64,000 nucleotides of DNA from Azorinus chamasolen (taxonomy: Eukaryota > Mollusca > Bivalvia > Cardiida > Solecurtidae), in contig OY755246.1 in NCBI GenBank assembly GCA_963576725.1, positions 70,341,371 through 70,405,370 of the forward strand, in the 5' to 3' direction. Below, in pieces: positions 1 to 10,800 of this stretch (its first letter is position 1; the number at the start of each line of letters is the position of its first letter). Both the position numbers and the translations under genes were made by a program. The notes beneath the pieces were generated by a model, which was given only the letters and a program-made list of their open reading frames with translations, was not told where the DNA came from and made no database searches.

Positions 1-1392
1 TTGGGATCCTCAAACTTGCTTTGGTAGTTGGTCATGACCACTAGATGACCCCTATTGATTTTGAGGTCACTAGGTCAAAGGTCAAGGTCACCATGACCTT
101 AAATGGTTAAATGGTTTCCGATCAATAACTCCTCATGGGTTTAGCTTAGAATCTTCAAGTTTGCTGTGGTAATTGGTCATGACCACTGGATGACCCCTAT
201 TGATTTTGAGGTCACTAGGTCAAAGGTCAAGGTCACCATGACCTTAACTGGTAAAATGGTTTCTGATCAATAACTGCTCAAGGGTTTGGCTTAGGATCTT
301 CAAATTTGCTTAGGTGGTTGGTCATGACAACTAGATGAGTCCTATAGTTTTTTAGGTCACTAGGTCAAAGGTCAAGGTCACCATGACCTTAAAGGGTGAA
401 ATGGTTTGCGATCAATAACTGTTCAAGGGTTTGGCCTAGGATCTTCAAATTTGCTGTCGTGGTTGGTAATGACTACTAGATGACCCCTATTGCTTTTTAG
501 GTCACTAGGTCAAAGGTCAAGGTCACCATGCTCTTAACTGGTCAAATGGTTTCTGATCAATAACTGCTCAAGGGTTTGGCTTAGAATCTTCAAACTTGCT
601 GCGGTAGTTGGTCATGACAACTGTATGACCCCTATTGTATTTGAGGTCACTAGGTCAAAGGTCAAGGTCACCATGACCTTAACTTGTAAAATGGTTTCTG
701 ATCAATAACTGCTCAAGGGTTTGGCTTAGGATCTTCAAACTTGCTTAGGTGGTTGGTCATGACAACTAGATGAGCCCTAATTTTTTTAGGTCACTAGGTC
801 AAAGGTCAAGGTCACAATGACCTTAACTGGTGAAATGGTTTGCGATCAATAACTGCTCAAGGGTTTGGCCTAGGATCTTCAAACTTGCTGTGGTGGTTGG
901 TCATGACCAGTAGATTACCCCTATTATTTTTGAGGTCACTAGGTCAAAGGTCAAGGTCACCATGACCTTAACTGGTGAAATGGTTTGTGATTAATAACTG
1001 CTCATGGGTTTGGCTTAGGATCTTCAAACTTGCTGTGGTGGTTGTTCATGACAACTAGATGACCCATATTGATTTTGAGGTCACTAGGTTAAAGATCAAG
1101 GTCATCATGATCTTAACTAATGAAATGGTTTCCAATTAATAACTGCTCAATGGTTTGGTTCGAGATCTTCAAACTTGCTGTGGTAGTTGGTTGTGACCAC
1201 TTGATGACCCCTAAAGCTGTTGAGGTCACTAGGTCAAAGGTCAAGGTCACCATGACCTTAATATGTGAAATGTTTTCAGATCAATAAATGATCAGTGGTT
1301 TGGCTTAGGATCTTCAATGTTGCTGTGGTGATTAGTCATGACCGCTAGATGACCTCTATAGTTGAGGTCACTAGATCAAAGGTCAGGGGGTC
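1..1392. repeat. 145-bp tandem satellite rich in AGGTCA half-sites
   Basis: About ten head-to-tail copies, cut by the left edge of the window. The landmark AGGTCACTAGGTCAAAGG begins at 64, 209, 354, 499, 644, 788, 933, 1078 and 1223, a period of 144-145 bp, and a decayed last copy begins near 1365. Each unit has four AGGTCA half-sites in a row (spacers of 2, 1 and 0 bp), followed in most units by TGACCT in inverted orientation with a 3-bp spacer. Units differ by scattered substitutions, so the array is not freshly amplified. It probably lies in an upstream DCAF7 intron. No coding content is seen. Confidence 0.95.
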
Positions 1393-1965
1393 GGGGGGGT
1401 TATACATGTTTTACAAACATCTCTTGTTTTCAATATATTTACATGGCAGATTACATGTTGAATTATTGCTTCAGCTTCATGTTGAGTTTAACGTATTTGA
1501 TATTCAGTATAAGCCATTGATTACATTGCTGCTTGCATCAAATGACCAGTTTTTAGTTATCATATTTCTAGCTGTAAATAATGTTACAGTTAGAACTGAA
1601 TTCTTTATTCATATAGGCTACTTCTTTTTTGTTTTTATATACCTGCTCCTGAAAGAAAAACTACCCAAATAATAAATCAAACTAAAACCCTTGCCCTCAG
1701 TCCATGCGTCAAACCTTCTGCAACATGTTTCGTGTGTCATGCTTGAATCTAAAACTTGTGTATGTTATCTAGAGCCATAACACTTTGTAGAATGGTTGAT
1801 CTTTATGTGAACTGGTGTTCAGGAATATGGTCATGGTTTGTATGCAATAATAGTATTAAAGTGTTACATCCATTGTTGATAGCCATACCAGATCAGTTAT
1901 ACAGTCAAATCATGGGAGTTTTTGTGTGCCCTGGACACATTTCTGATTTGGCTCTAGAGTGAGCT
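1393..1965. other. unassigned intronic sequence
   Basis: AT-rich sequence following the satellite. The open frames here (for example 1349-1672 +) have no recognisable domain and partly run over satellite sequence. I see no exon, RNA gene or terminal repeat in it. Confidence 0.4.
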
Positions 1966-2204
1966 ATAATCCTTTACCTGTTCCATATTGTGTAAGAAAT
2001 AATAACATCGTGAATATTTATTAGCTGAGGTTTTATAAAGGCACATAAACACAGGACTTTTTTTTAACCTATGCAGAAATTTTAAAATTACATTTATATA
2101 ATTCCAAAAGCAAACCGAGTAGACCCAGATCAGATGGCTCCTACTGGAACTGTTTGATCTGGGTCTACTCTGTTTGCAATGGCATGTATGAGGGAAAGGG
2201 CTAA
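1966..2204. mobile_element. MITE family A copy
   Basis: Starts with a decayed form of the TTAACCCTTTACTCC terminus and ends in AGGGAAAGGGCTAA. The middle has the family hairpin, in which GTAGACCCAGATCAGATGGC is mirrored by GATCTGGGTCTACTC. The internal stretch with AAGAAATAATAACATC and CACAGGA matches other family-A copies. Confidence 0.8.
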
Positions 2205-2343
2205 GTAAGAACTGGAACATCTTGCCTGAATTCTTAACTCTTTCCCTCATTCAAATGCTTTGTTACACTTTTTGCAAATAGTGAAGACCCAGAGTAGGAG
2301 CTATCTGATCAGAGTCTACTCACTCTGCTGTGTTTGCTTATGA

Positions 2344-2398
2344 AATGATAATGGAGGTTAACAAATCACGGATTTTCACGGAAATCACGGATCACGGA
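2344..2398 (+). repeat. MULE left target duplication and terminal inverted repeat
   Basis: 2344-2352 is the 9-bp target duplication AATGATAAT. 2353-2398 is the left TIR, which contains AAATCACGGATTTTCACGG and ends in GATCACGGA. Confidence 0.93.
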
Positions 2399-4542
2399 AT
2401 ACACTTTATAAACATAACAAAAGTCGGATTTTTTACGGAAATTATGACAAATCACGGATGATTTTTGTACTAACTTGTACAAATCACGGAAAAATATGGA
2501 TAATTACGGATCAAATCACGGATCATTACGGATTACTTCACGGAACGTCACCCCGATGTTTCAACAATACGGAAATGGTGTTACGGTGCGTTGTAATATT
2601 AACACGGCGTGACATGACGTCGTTGTTAAGTGGGCGTCTTAGCAACGTAATAATGGTGGGAAATACACTTCTATGTTTCCGTACTTTTATTCAAGTACTC
2701 TATTTTTTACGAAAGTCCGGTGATACCAGCGTTGTTCCTTATCCATGAAAGGAAATTTCAAAGTCATCACCAAGTCCTTTTTCAGAGGTTAAGAGATGCC
2801 TGTAAGAGCAATTTGAAGAATGTCCCGCTTGCTACAGATATGGAAATAGCAATAGTCAATGCAGCAGAAGCTGAAACAACATTGAAAGTTGTGGGATGTT
2901 GGAGACATCTAAAAAAGGATGCGGAAAGGTACATTTATGCCTCTGGTGGACACAAGCAGGAAGCTCTCGAATTTGCAGATTCGATTTATTCAATTCTCAG
3001 AGCTGAAACTACCAAAGATCTTGACAGCTTAATAGAAGAAAGCCAGAAGTACTGGACCGAAAGGATGAAAAGTTACTTCGAGAAGAACATTTACCCAAAA
3101 CTTGACAGGTTTGCATCTTGTTATATTTCTAAGTACACCAAAGTGGACAAATATTCTGGCGTCACAACAAACCAGAGCGAAGGGTTCAACTGGCTTATCA
3201 AAGACTTAAACAATTGGAAAGAGGGCCCAATAGATTCAGTAGTATTATCCTTCCGCTTCCTACAACAGTTTTATCTTTCCGAAATAAAAAGGGGACGGGC
3301 AGGATTAGGAAACTACACATTAAGAGATGAATTCATAGGAATGAAAATTCCTTTAGAAGAAATCAATTATTGCACCTCGTCTGTCAGTAGCTTTAAAAAC
3401 ATCGTGACTGCCATCAAAACAGGAGGACCCGAAATCACGGACGATATCACGGATAATAACGACATCAGCATCGAAGTGACAGAATTGCCATTGTCAGACT
3501 TACCCAGCTCAGTGCCAGTGGTTCTGAATATTTCCGATGTCAGAAAAAGCATAGAGTCTACGGGAACAAACCTTTCAACAGAGGCTTTAGCTAGAATAAA
3601 AGGCACCTTTGACAACGGCTGGATAGATGATTCTGCCATTGATTGTGTACAACTTCTGTTGCATAAACAGTTTCCTATGATAGACGGGTTCCAGTCCTGC
3701 TGTTATGCTCAAAAGCCGTGTTTTAAACCAGTGTCTGACTTCTTTATTCAAATCTTAAACACCCATCCCAAAGACGGAGGTCTACATTGGATAACGGTAG
3801 CAAACTATAGTGATGGCAGATGTCCCTCCGTGAGAATGTATGACAGCGGTTACACCACGAGAGTTTCCACAAGTGTAGAAGGTAGCATTGCAAACATTAT
3901 CATGACCCCAGACGATACAATACATATTCGCATAATGAACAATGATGTCCAACCAAATTCAAACGATTGTGGATTATATGCAATTGCATTTGCTGTCTCT
4001 TTGGCTTACGGAAGCGATCCTGTAAATATTCAGTATGACAATGAAAAAATGCGTCCACACTTACTGAAATGCATAGAGGAAGCCTACATGACAGAATTCC
4101 CACAGTCTAAAGTAAACAGAACTTCCGACTATACACAGGCACACAGCTTTCCTGTACATTGTACATGCAGAATGCCTGACGAAGGATTCATGTTCCTATG
4201 TACTCTATGCCAATTATGATTTCATCCTGCATGTCAAGAAATCAAACTGTCTGAACGCCAAATCCGAAAATCTAGAACAATAAAATGCTTACAGTGTAGA
4301 AATTAAATATTTTAAACTACCAGTCATTTCTTTTTATTACGGAAACCATGTCCGATCAATCACGGACATTTCACGGATGAACTCTTTATTTTCACGGACA
4401 AATCACGGAAATCATGTCTGGTTCTTTACGGACAAGTGGAGAGTGGCAGATAGTCATAGATAAATATGGACGATATGTTAAAAAATATAGAAAATATCCG
4501 TGATCCGTGATTTCCGTGAAAATCCGTGATTTGTCAACGGCG
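2353..4542 (+). mobile_element. Mutator-like (MULE) DNA transposon, internally reduced
   Basis: A 2190-bp element with 46-bp terminal inverted repeats (2353-2398 and 4497-4542) that differ only at a few outermost positions. It is flanked by a 9-bp direct repeat AATGATAAT (2344-2352 and 4543-4551); 8-11 bp duplications, usually 9, are the Mutator hallmark. Both ends are dense in the motif (A)TCACGGA: about ten copies in the first 190 bp and several more at 4335-4440, plausibly transposase-binding subterminal repeats. It contains the transposase-protease-PHD reading frame. The N-terminal half of the transposase is missing, so this copy is probably non-autonomous. Confidence 0.93.
2654..4306 (+). 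pseudogene. MULE transposase C-terminal part fused to Ulp1-like protease and PHD finger
   Basis: The frame is open from 2654 to a TGA at 4217-4219, with no ATG at its head. Numbering residues from base 2720, residues 1-190 look like the C-terminal half of a MULE DDE transposase: VIPALFLIHERK, then Asp40 in a LATD motif, C60/H63 in CWRH, and Glu154 in NQSEGFNW. Residues about 300-460 look like a C48/Ulp1 cysteine protease: His356 in LHWITV, Asp375 in MYDSGY, Gln411 in VQPNSNDCG and Cys417. From 481 a PHD-type zinc finger begins (C481, C483, C494, C497); it is cut by the TGA, but its FHPAC and CLQC parts continue in the same frame to TAA at 4304-4306. The first catalytic Asp region and any N-terminal zinc finger are absent. 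The fused protease may process SUMO-like conjugates; that is inference from fold only. Confidence 0.85.
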
Positions 4543-4551
4543 AATGATAAT
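4497..4551 (-). repeat. MULE right terminal inverted repeat and target duplication
   Basis: 4497-4542 is the inverted copy of the left TIR (reads CCGTGATTTCCGTGAAAATC). 4543-4551 repeats AATGATAAT exactly. Confidence 0.93.
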
Positions 4552-4708
4552 AGATCGGACTACAGTTTCTACCAATACCAAAATATCCTGTGTACACATG
4601 CCATTATAAAAAATCAGCTAATACATGTTCATGATGTCTTTATTTCTTACATGAATATTCAACTGGGAAAAGGTTGAATGTAAACAAATGTTTTATTTCT
4701 GTGTTAAG

Positions 4709-4841
4709 ACTGGGCAGGTGCTAGGCAGAGTCAATGTTGTATCCGGCCATGTGAAGACCCAGCTGATAGCGCATGACAAGGAAGTGTATGACATAGCCTT
4801 TAGTCGAGCTGGAGGAGGCAGAGACATGTTTGCCAGTGTTG
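4709..4841 (+). CDS. DCAF7: DCAF7 exon (first in window)
   Basis: Acceptor TTATTTCTGTGTTAAG, then ACT GGG CAG GTG (TGQV), in phase 0. Ends GCCAGTGTTG before donor GTAAGA, leaving phase 1. Encodes the WD segment with [19 protein letters not shown]. Confidence 0.94.
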
Positions 4842-7800
4842 GTAAGAAAAATATGGAACTAGTAGAGCATTTGTAAACAGCTTGGTCAGATAAGATTAAC
4901 CTTTCCCTGAAGATTAACCCTTTCCCTGTTATATGTTTATTCCAAATTCCGATACCTACTGAATATTCATTGATAAAATAGGTACAGTATATTATAACCA
5001 AATATGGAAGGTGGAACTTTGTAACCAATTCAGAAAGTAAAGAAACATCTTTCAAATTCTTCAGCAGCCTATAGGAGCCGTGTGATCTGGGTCTACTCTG
5101 TTTGCAAATGCGTGAAAACATGTTTATATGAAGGAAATGGTAACTGTAGGCAGTTGATATAAATCGGAGCTATTTGACATCCTGTCAAGTTTGTTAACCC
5201 ATTTCCTCATGATGAGTCTGACACCTCTGTAGAAGTCACTTTTTGAAACCATTGTAATAAATTGAGCATTTGCTTGAAAGATGCAAAATATCAATTTATC
5301 ACAATGGTTCAAAACTTCACAATTCTAAAATTGTCCTTTTTTTCTAGTAAATGGTTCTTTTCAGTAGATTCATTCAAAGAGGTTGGGTCTAAAAATAACC
5401 TATAAGGGAATGGGTTAAAACATGTAGTGATAAAGTTAAGATTTAAAGCTGGCGATGGTTTAAGCAGACAACAGTTTCAATGGGAGGATAAAAATACAAA
5501 TAAGAAAGTTGAGTTTTTACAGTGTACTTATCAGAAAATCATCTCATGTTCCTGCTGGATTAAATTCTGATTTTTTTAGTAGCTTCAGTCACCATTTGCA
5601 GGGTAAGGGTATAGGTCTACATCACACTACATGTTAAAGATGGCCCACTGATATGGGGTGTTCATTTGTGGTAGCATTAAAAATTGTCTTATGTCGATTG
5701 CAGAAATAGTTATACTTTTGTACACTTTTGGTTGTAAATTCTTGGAGGTATATACATTTTTAGCTCGTCTGTTTCGAAGAAAAGTCGGGCTTTTGTGATC
5801 ACTGGGTCATAGTCGTCGTAGTTGTCGTCGGCGTGCAAAAATTTTAATGTAGCTCATTACTTGAAAAGTATAAGAGGTATCAACATGAAACTTCATAGGT
5901 TAATAGATCTCATTGAGGGGAAGGCCCCTACATAAGAACCATAACTCTTGATTTCAAAATTTTGGAGTTATAGCCCTTTATCGTTTTCAATTTTTTTAAA
6001 TTTAGCTGGACAAGTACCAAATCAGACAAGCGTTGGTGCCGCACGCGGCTCTTGTCTTGTAGAGTGGTTTATATTTTAATTGAATGACATTCCTATGAAC
6101 TTGAGATAGATTATGTATAAATCAATTTGAGAAAAAAAGATTGCTTTCATTCCAGAAAAATGATCTTTCTTTAACCCTTTACTCCATGAATATTCATGTA
6201 AAAAATAATGGCATCATGAGTTTTAATTGGGTTAATTGTTATAAAAATCACATGGACACTGGAACGTTTTTGACCATGGCAGAAACTGCAGAATCAAATC
6301 TAAATTATATCATAAAAGCAAACAGAGCAGACCCTAATTGGACGGCTTACAGTAGCCGTCTGATCTGGGTCTACTCTGTTTGCAAAGGCATAGAAAGGCT
6401 TAATTATTGAGTAAAGGGTTAAATGTTATGCTTTATATAGGTTTGTATTGATATCCTATTGTTATGTGTTTTTAATGCCCCCGGTATATTGTTTTTGCCC
6501 TGTCTGTCTGTCAGATCTGGGGGCATATTGTTTTTGCCGTCTGTTTGTCACCAACTTTAACATTGGTCATAACTTTTTGAACGATATTTGGCATGCATAT
6601 GTATCTCATAAAGCTGCACATTTTGAGGGGGGACATGTCAAGGTCATCCTTCAAGGTCAGAGGTCAAATTTATAGGTCAAATCACCGACTTGAAAAATTG
6701 GCTATAACTATTGAACCAGTTGAGATAGAGACTTGATATTTGGCATGCATGTGTATTTCATGAAGCTGCACATGAGGGGTGACATGTCAAGGTCAAGGTC
6801 ATCCTTCAGGGTCAAAGGCCAGATTGGGCGGAGCATAGTGTTTCACAAACACATTTTGCTTATAAAATGTCTAAATTTTATTACAGGAGCAGATGGCTCA
6901 GTGAGAATGTTTGACTTGCGGCACCTAGAACACTCCACCATCATCTATGAGGATGCTCAACATCACCCACTGTTGAGACTTGGCTGGAACAAACAAGACC
7001 CCAACTACCTGGCAACAATGGCCATGGATGCCTTAGAGGTACAGTAGATCTGAAGCAGGCATTCATTTATTGAGCACAGGAGTCGTAAAAGTACATTATT
7101 GCTTAATGCAGGGCATTGTGGGATCTTTCTGCATTAATTATAACCTGCATTAAGCCACCCCTGTCTTACAGACCAAAACATAGACCTCTTTTTGATATCC
7201 ACTTAAGGCAAGTACTACTGAATAATAGATACATCATACGTTCAATTGCTTCAGTAGCTCCAGACATAGCATATTTTTAGCTCACCTGAGCACAAAGTGC
7301 TCAGGGTGAGCTTTTGTGATCATCTGATGTCCGTCTGCGTGTGTCATGCGTCGTCAACAATTTGAACCTTTAAAAATCTTCTCCTCTGAATCTACAGCGT
7401 TCTCAGCTTTCATCTTTGGCACATAGCATCATCTATAGGCCCTCTACAAAAGTTATATAAATAATGGCCCTGGGTTCAAAATTGGCCCCGCCCCAAGGGT
7501 AGCTTGTTTTCAATAGAAACATATAGTGAAAACTTTGCTTTGAAAATCTTCTCCTCTGAAACTGGAAGGTTCTTAGCTTTCGTATTTAGCACAAAGCATC
7601 ATGTTTAGGTCCTCTTCATATAAATTATGACCCTGGGGTCAAAGCTGGCCCTGCCTCACGGGTGGGCAGTTTTCAATAGAAACATATAGTGAACTTTGAA
7701 AATCTTCTCTGAAACTGGATGGTTCATAGCTTTCATATTTGGCACATGGCATCATGTTCAGGTCTTCTACAAAAGTTATATAAATCATGCCCCTATAGTG

Positions 7801-10800
7801 AAAATTGGACCCACCCTAGTGGTAGCAAGTTTTTCAAAGCTGATTTACAAGTGGCTGTTTTTAAACATGTACTGGTGTCTATTTTTAGCATACATTTAAA
7901 GGTAGGTTATCTCCCTTTGCACTTTTTTTTTATAACAACTGGATTGCCTCCCTTGTTGGTATTAAATCTGCAGTAATATTGCAGACCCAAACAAAGAACA
8001 TTGGCTTGAATTTGTTATAGTTAGATCGGCCTGTTGAACAGTAAATCAGGCAATTAACCCTTTACTCCATAAATAAACCTTTCTACACCTTTGCAAACCA
8101 GACCAGATGTAGATGCTCATGTAGTAGCCATCTGATCAATCTGCTGTTTTCTTATGATGTAATATAGTGCAAATTGCATTACATTACTTTCATTTTGTGT
8201 ACAATATACTTATAATATGTTTACTAACCCTTTCCTTCATGTTAACACCTTTTCACACATTTGCAAACAGCAGACCCAGATCAGACGGCTCCTATAGCAG
8301 CTGTCTGATCAGGGTCCGCTCTGTTTGTCAATGGAATTTGAAAGATGTTTCTTTACTTTCTAAAATGGCTACACTGTCCCACCTTCCATATTTCATTATA
8401 ACTATTTTGTCCATGAATGTTTAAATTTTAAATAAACATAGAACAAGGGAAGGGTTAAAAATAAATAAAGATATGAATGATAATAACTCATGAAGGTGTA
8501 ATGAAAATATCTGAAATTTTAAATATAAGTATAGATTAATTTATTCTTTCTGAAATTCATCCAATTTGCCCAGGGGGAGGGTATACATACTTTTGTGCAT
8601 GCCCTTCTTTAGATTTACATTGTTATATGTTTTCGTTTACATTTCCTTAAAAAAATTTCACTTGAGGTCCTCTACAAAAGTTACATAAATTATGCCCCTT
8701 GGGTCAATATTGGCCCGCGCCAGGGCCGGCTAGTTTTCTATAGAAACACATAGTGAAAACTTTGAAAATATTCTCCTCTGATTGTCTGGTGAGCGATGTC
8801 AGGTTTTCAGATGTGGGAGGTTAAGTCACGTAAAACTCTTTAACCTTTTACTGTATGAATATTCATGTGGAAATGATAAGACCATGAATATAAATTAGAT
8901 TAATTTTTTAACCCTTTCCCTGTTCTGTATTTTGGCCAAATTTCAATGCTCACTGAATATTCATTAACAAAATAGTTATAAAGAAATACAATGTATGGAA
9001 GGTGGAATATTGTAGACATTTTAGAAAGTAAAGAAACAGATCTATCAAATTCTATTAGCAAACAGACCAGACCCTGATCAGACGGCTCCTATAGAAGCCG
9101 TCTGATCTGGGTCTACTCTGTTTGCAGATGCGTGAAAACACGTTTATATGAGGGAAAGGGTTAAACAGTAGAACCTCTAATGAATCGACATGGGTGTCTT
9201 TATAAGCAGGTGGTTGCTTAATTCAGGATAAAAATGATGCAGAAAGCTTCTCTAGGAGCATTCTGCATTGCTTTTGTCCTGCATTAAGCTACCACCTGCA
9301 CCTAGCACCCAGAATTATACCTCTTTTAGGTGGTCACATTAGCGGGATTTTACAGTAATGTCATGTGAACATGGGAAATTTTGGTTATGGCAGAATTGGA
9401 ACTGTTGAATAAGGCAGCTCCTATAAGAGCTATCTGATCTGGGTCTACTCTGTTTGCAAAGGCATAAAAAGCTTTATTTATAAAGAAAATATTAAAAATG
9501 ACTCAATGTATGGCACTCAGCATTATTAGGGTGGTGATAGAACAGCCAAAATTAGACAGTTACAAAAACCATTGAATGCCAAGTAGACTCATAAATTTTG
9601 TATCAAACTTGCTTGCTCCTGGGCATTCGTTAGTTCATAATTAGCAAGAAATTATAGTTAATAATGTTACTGCTTTACTTAATAAGACACATGTTTACTC
9701 TTTTGCAAACAGAGTAGACTAGTGTAGTACACGTGTACTTGACATTCAATATAGACCTGATTCTGCAATTTCTGTGAAAATATGTTTGATAACCTAAATT
9801 GGAAAAAAAAGACGTTTGACCATATGAATAAATCACTTCCTAGTCTCACTTTAGAACATGAATGTGATTTGATTTTGAGATTGTGTCAGGTAAGGATGAT
9901 TGTCAAAAAAACTTGTGAATTAATATTTTTTTAATAAAACTGAACCAGACTTATTTAGTTGGCTGTTTCCAAACTTTTGTCAACATGGTGATTTCTATTA
10001 TCAATTCATGATTTGGTAATATAATTATAAGAAAAACTTGAGATCCATTAATGGCAAATGGGCATCTAGACATTTTAAACAGTGTATGTGATGATCAGCC
10101 ACTGTTTTGTAATGACAGCTTTTTAACCCTTTCCCTATTCTATATTTAGTCCCAACTTTCAATTCCTTCGGAATAATGGACAGAATAGTATATTGAAATA
10201 TGGAAGGTGGAACATTGTAGCCATTTTAGAAACTAAGAAACAGATCTCTCGTGCGACTCCTGTCGGAGCCATCTGATCTGAAACTACTCTGTTTGCAAAT
10301 GCGTGAAAAAGCATTTATATGAAGGAAAGGGTTAAGTCAGTCTGCACTGTTTGTATTAGCAGTGGACAAAATGGTGTGGTTAAGCCATTACCTCATAGGC
10401 TATTTTTAGATATAACCTCTTTGAATTAATCTACTGAAAAGAAGCATTAACTAGAGAAAAGGAAAATTTTAGAATTTTGTAGTTTGAAACCATTGTGATA
10501 AATAGAGCATTTGCTCCTATAGGAGCAAATACTCTATTTATCACAATGGTTTCACAAAGTGACTTTTAAAGAGTTGTCAAAAGTCGTCAATATGAGGGAA
10601 TGGATTAACATGACACATTCTGTTAACCCTATACTTTATGACTATTCATGGAAGAAATAATGACACCATTAATATAAAAACAATGACTTTTCGTTATTGC
10701 ATATGAACACAGGAATTTTGGCCATTGCAGAGACTGTAGATTTGGAGATCTGTATTATGTCATATGCAAACAGAGCAGACCCTGATCAGATGTCTTCTGC

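Larger units (their letters stand above)
2234..4678. mobile_element. MITE family A copy split by the MULE
   Basis: The left part (2234-2352) begins TTAACTCTTTCCCTCAT and runs through the hairpin to TTTGCTTATGAAATG. The right part (4543-4678) continues with the family's next segment (CTACAGTTTCTACC, then CTGTGTACACATGCC, ATTTCTTACATGAATATTC) and ends near GGGAAAAGGTTGAA. The order matches an uninterrupted copy at 36671-36919. The 2353-4542 MULE is inserted between the halves, so the MITE is the older element. Confidence 0.85.

Noticed and set aside
2458..2748. 96-codon frame at the left end of the MULE
   Set aside because: It runs over subterminal ATCACGGA repeats and overlaps the transposase in another frame; no domain is seen.
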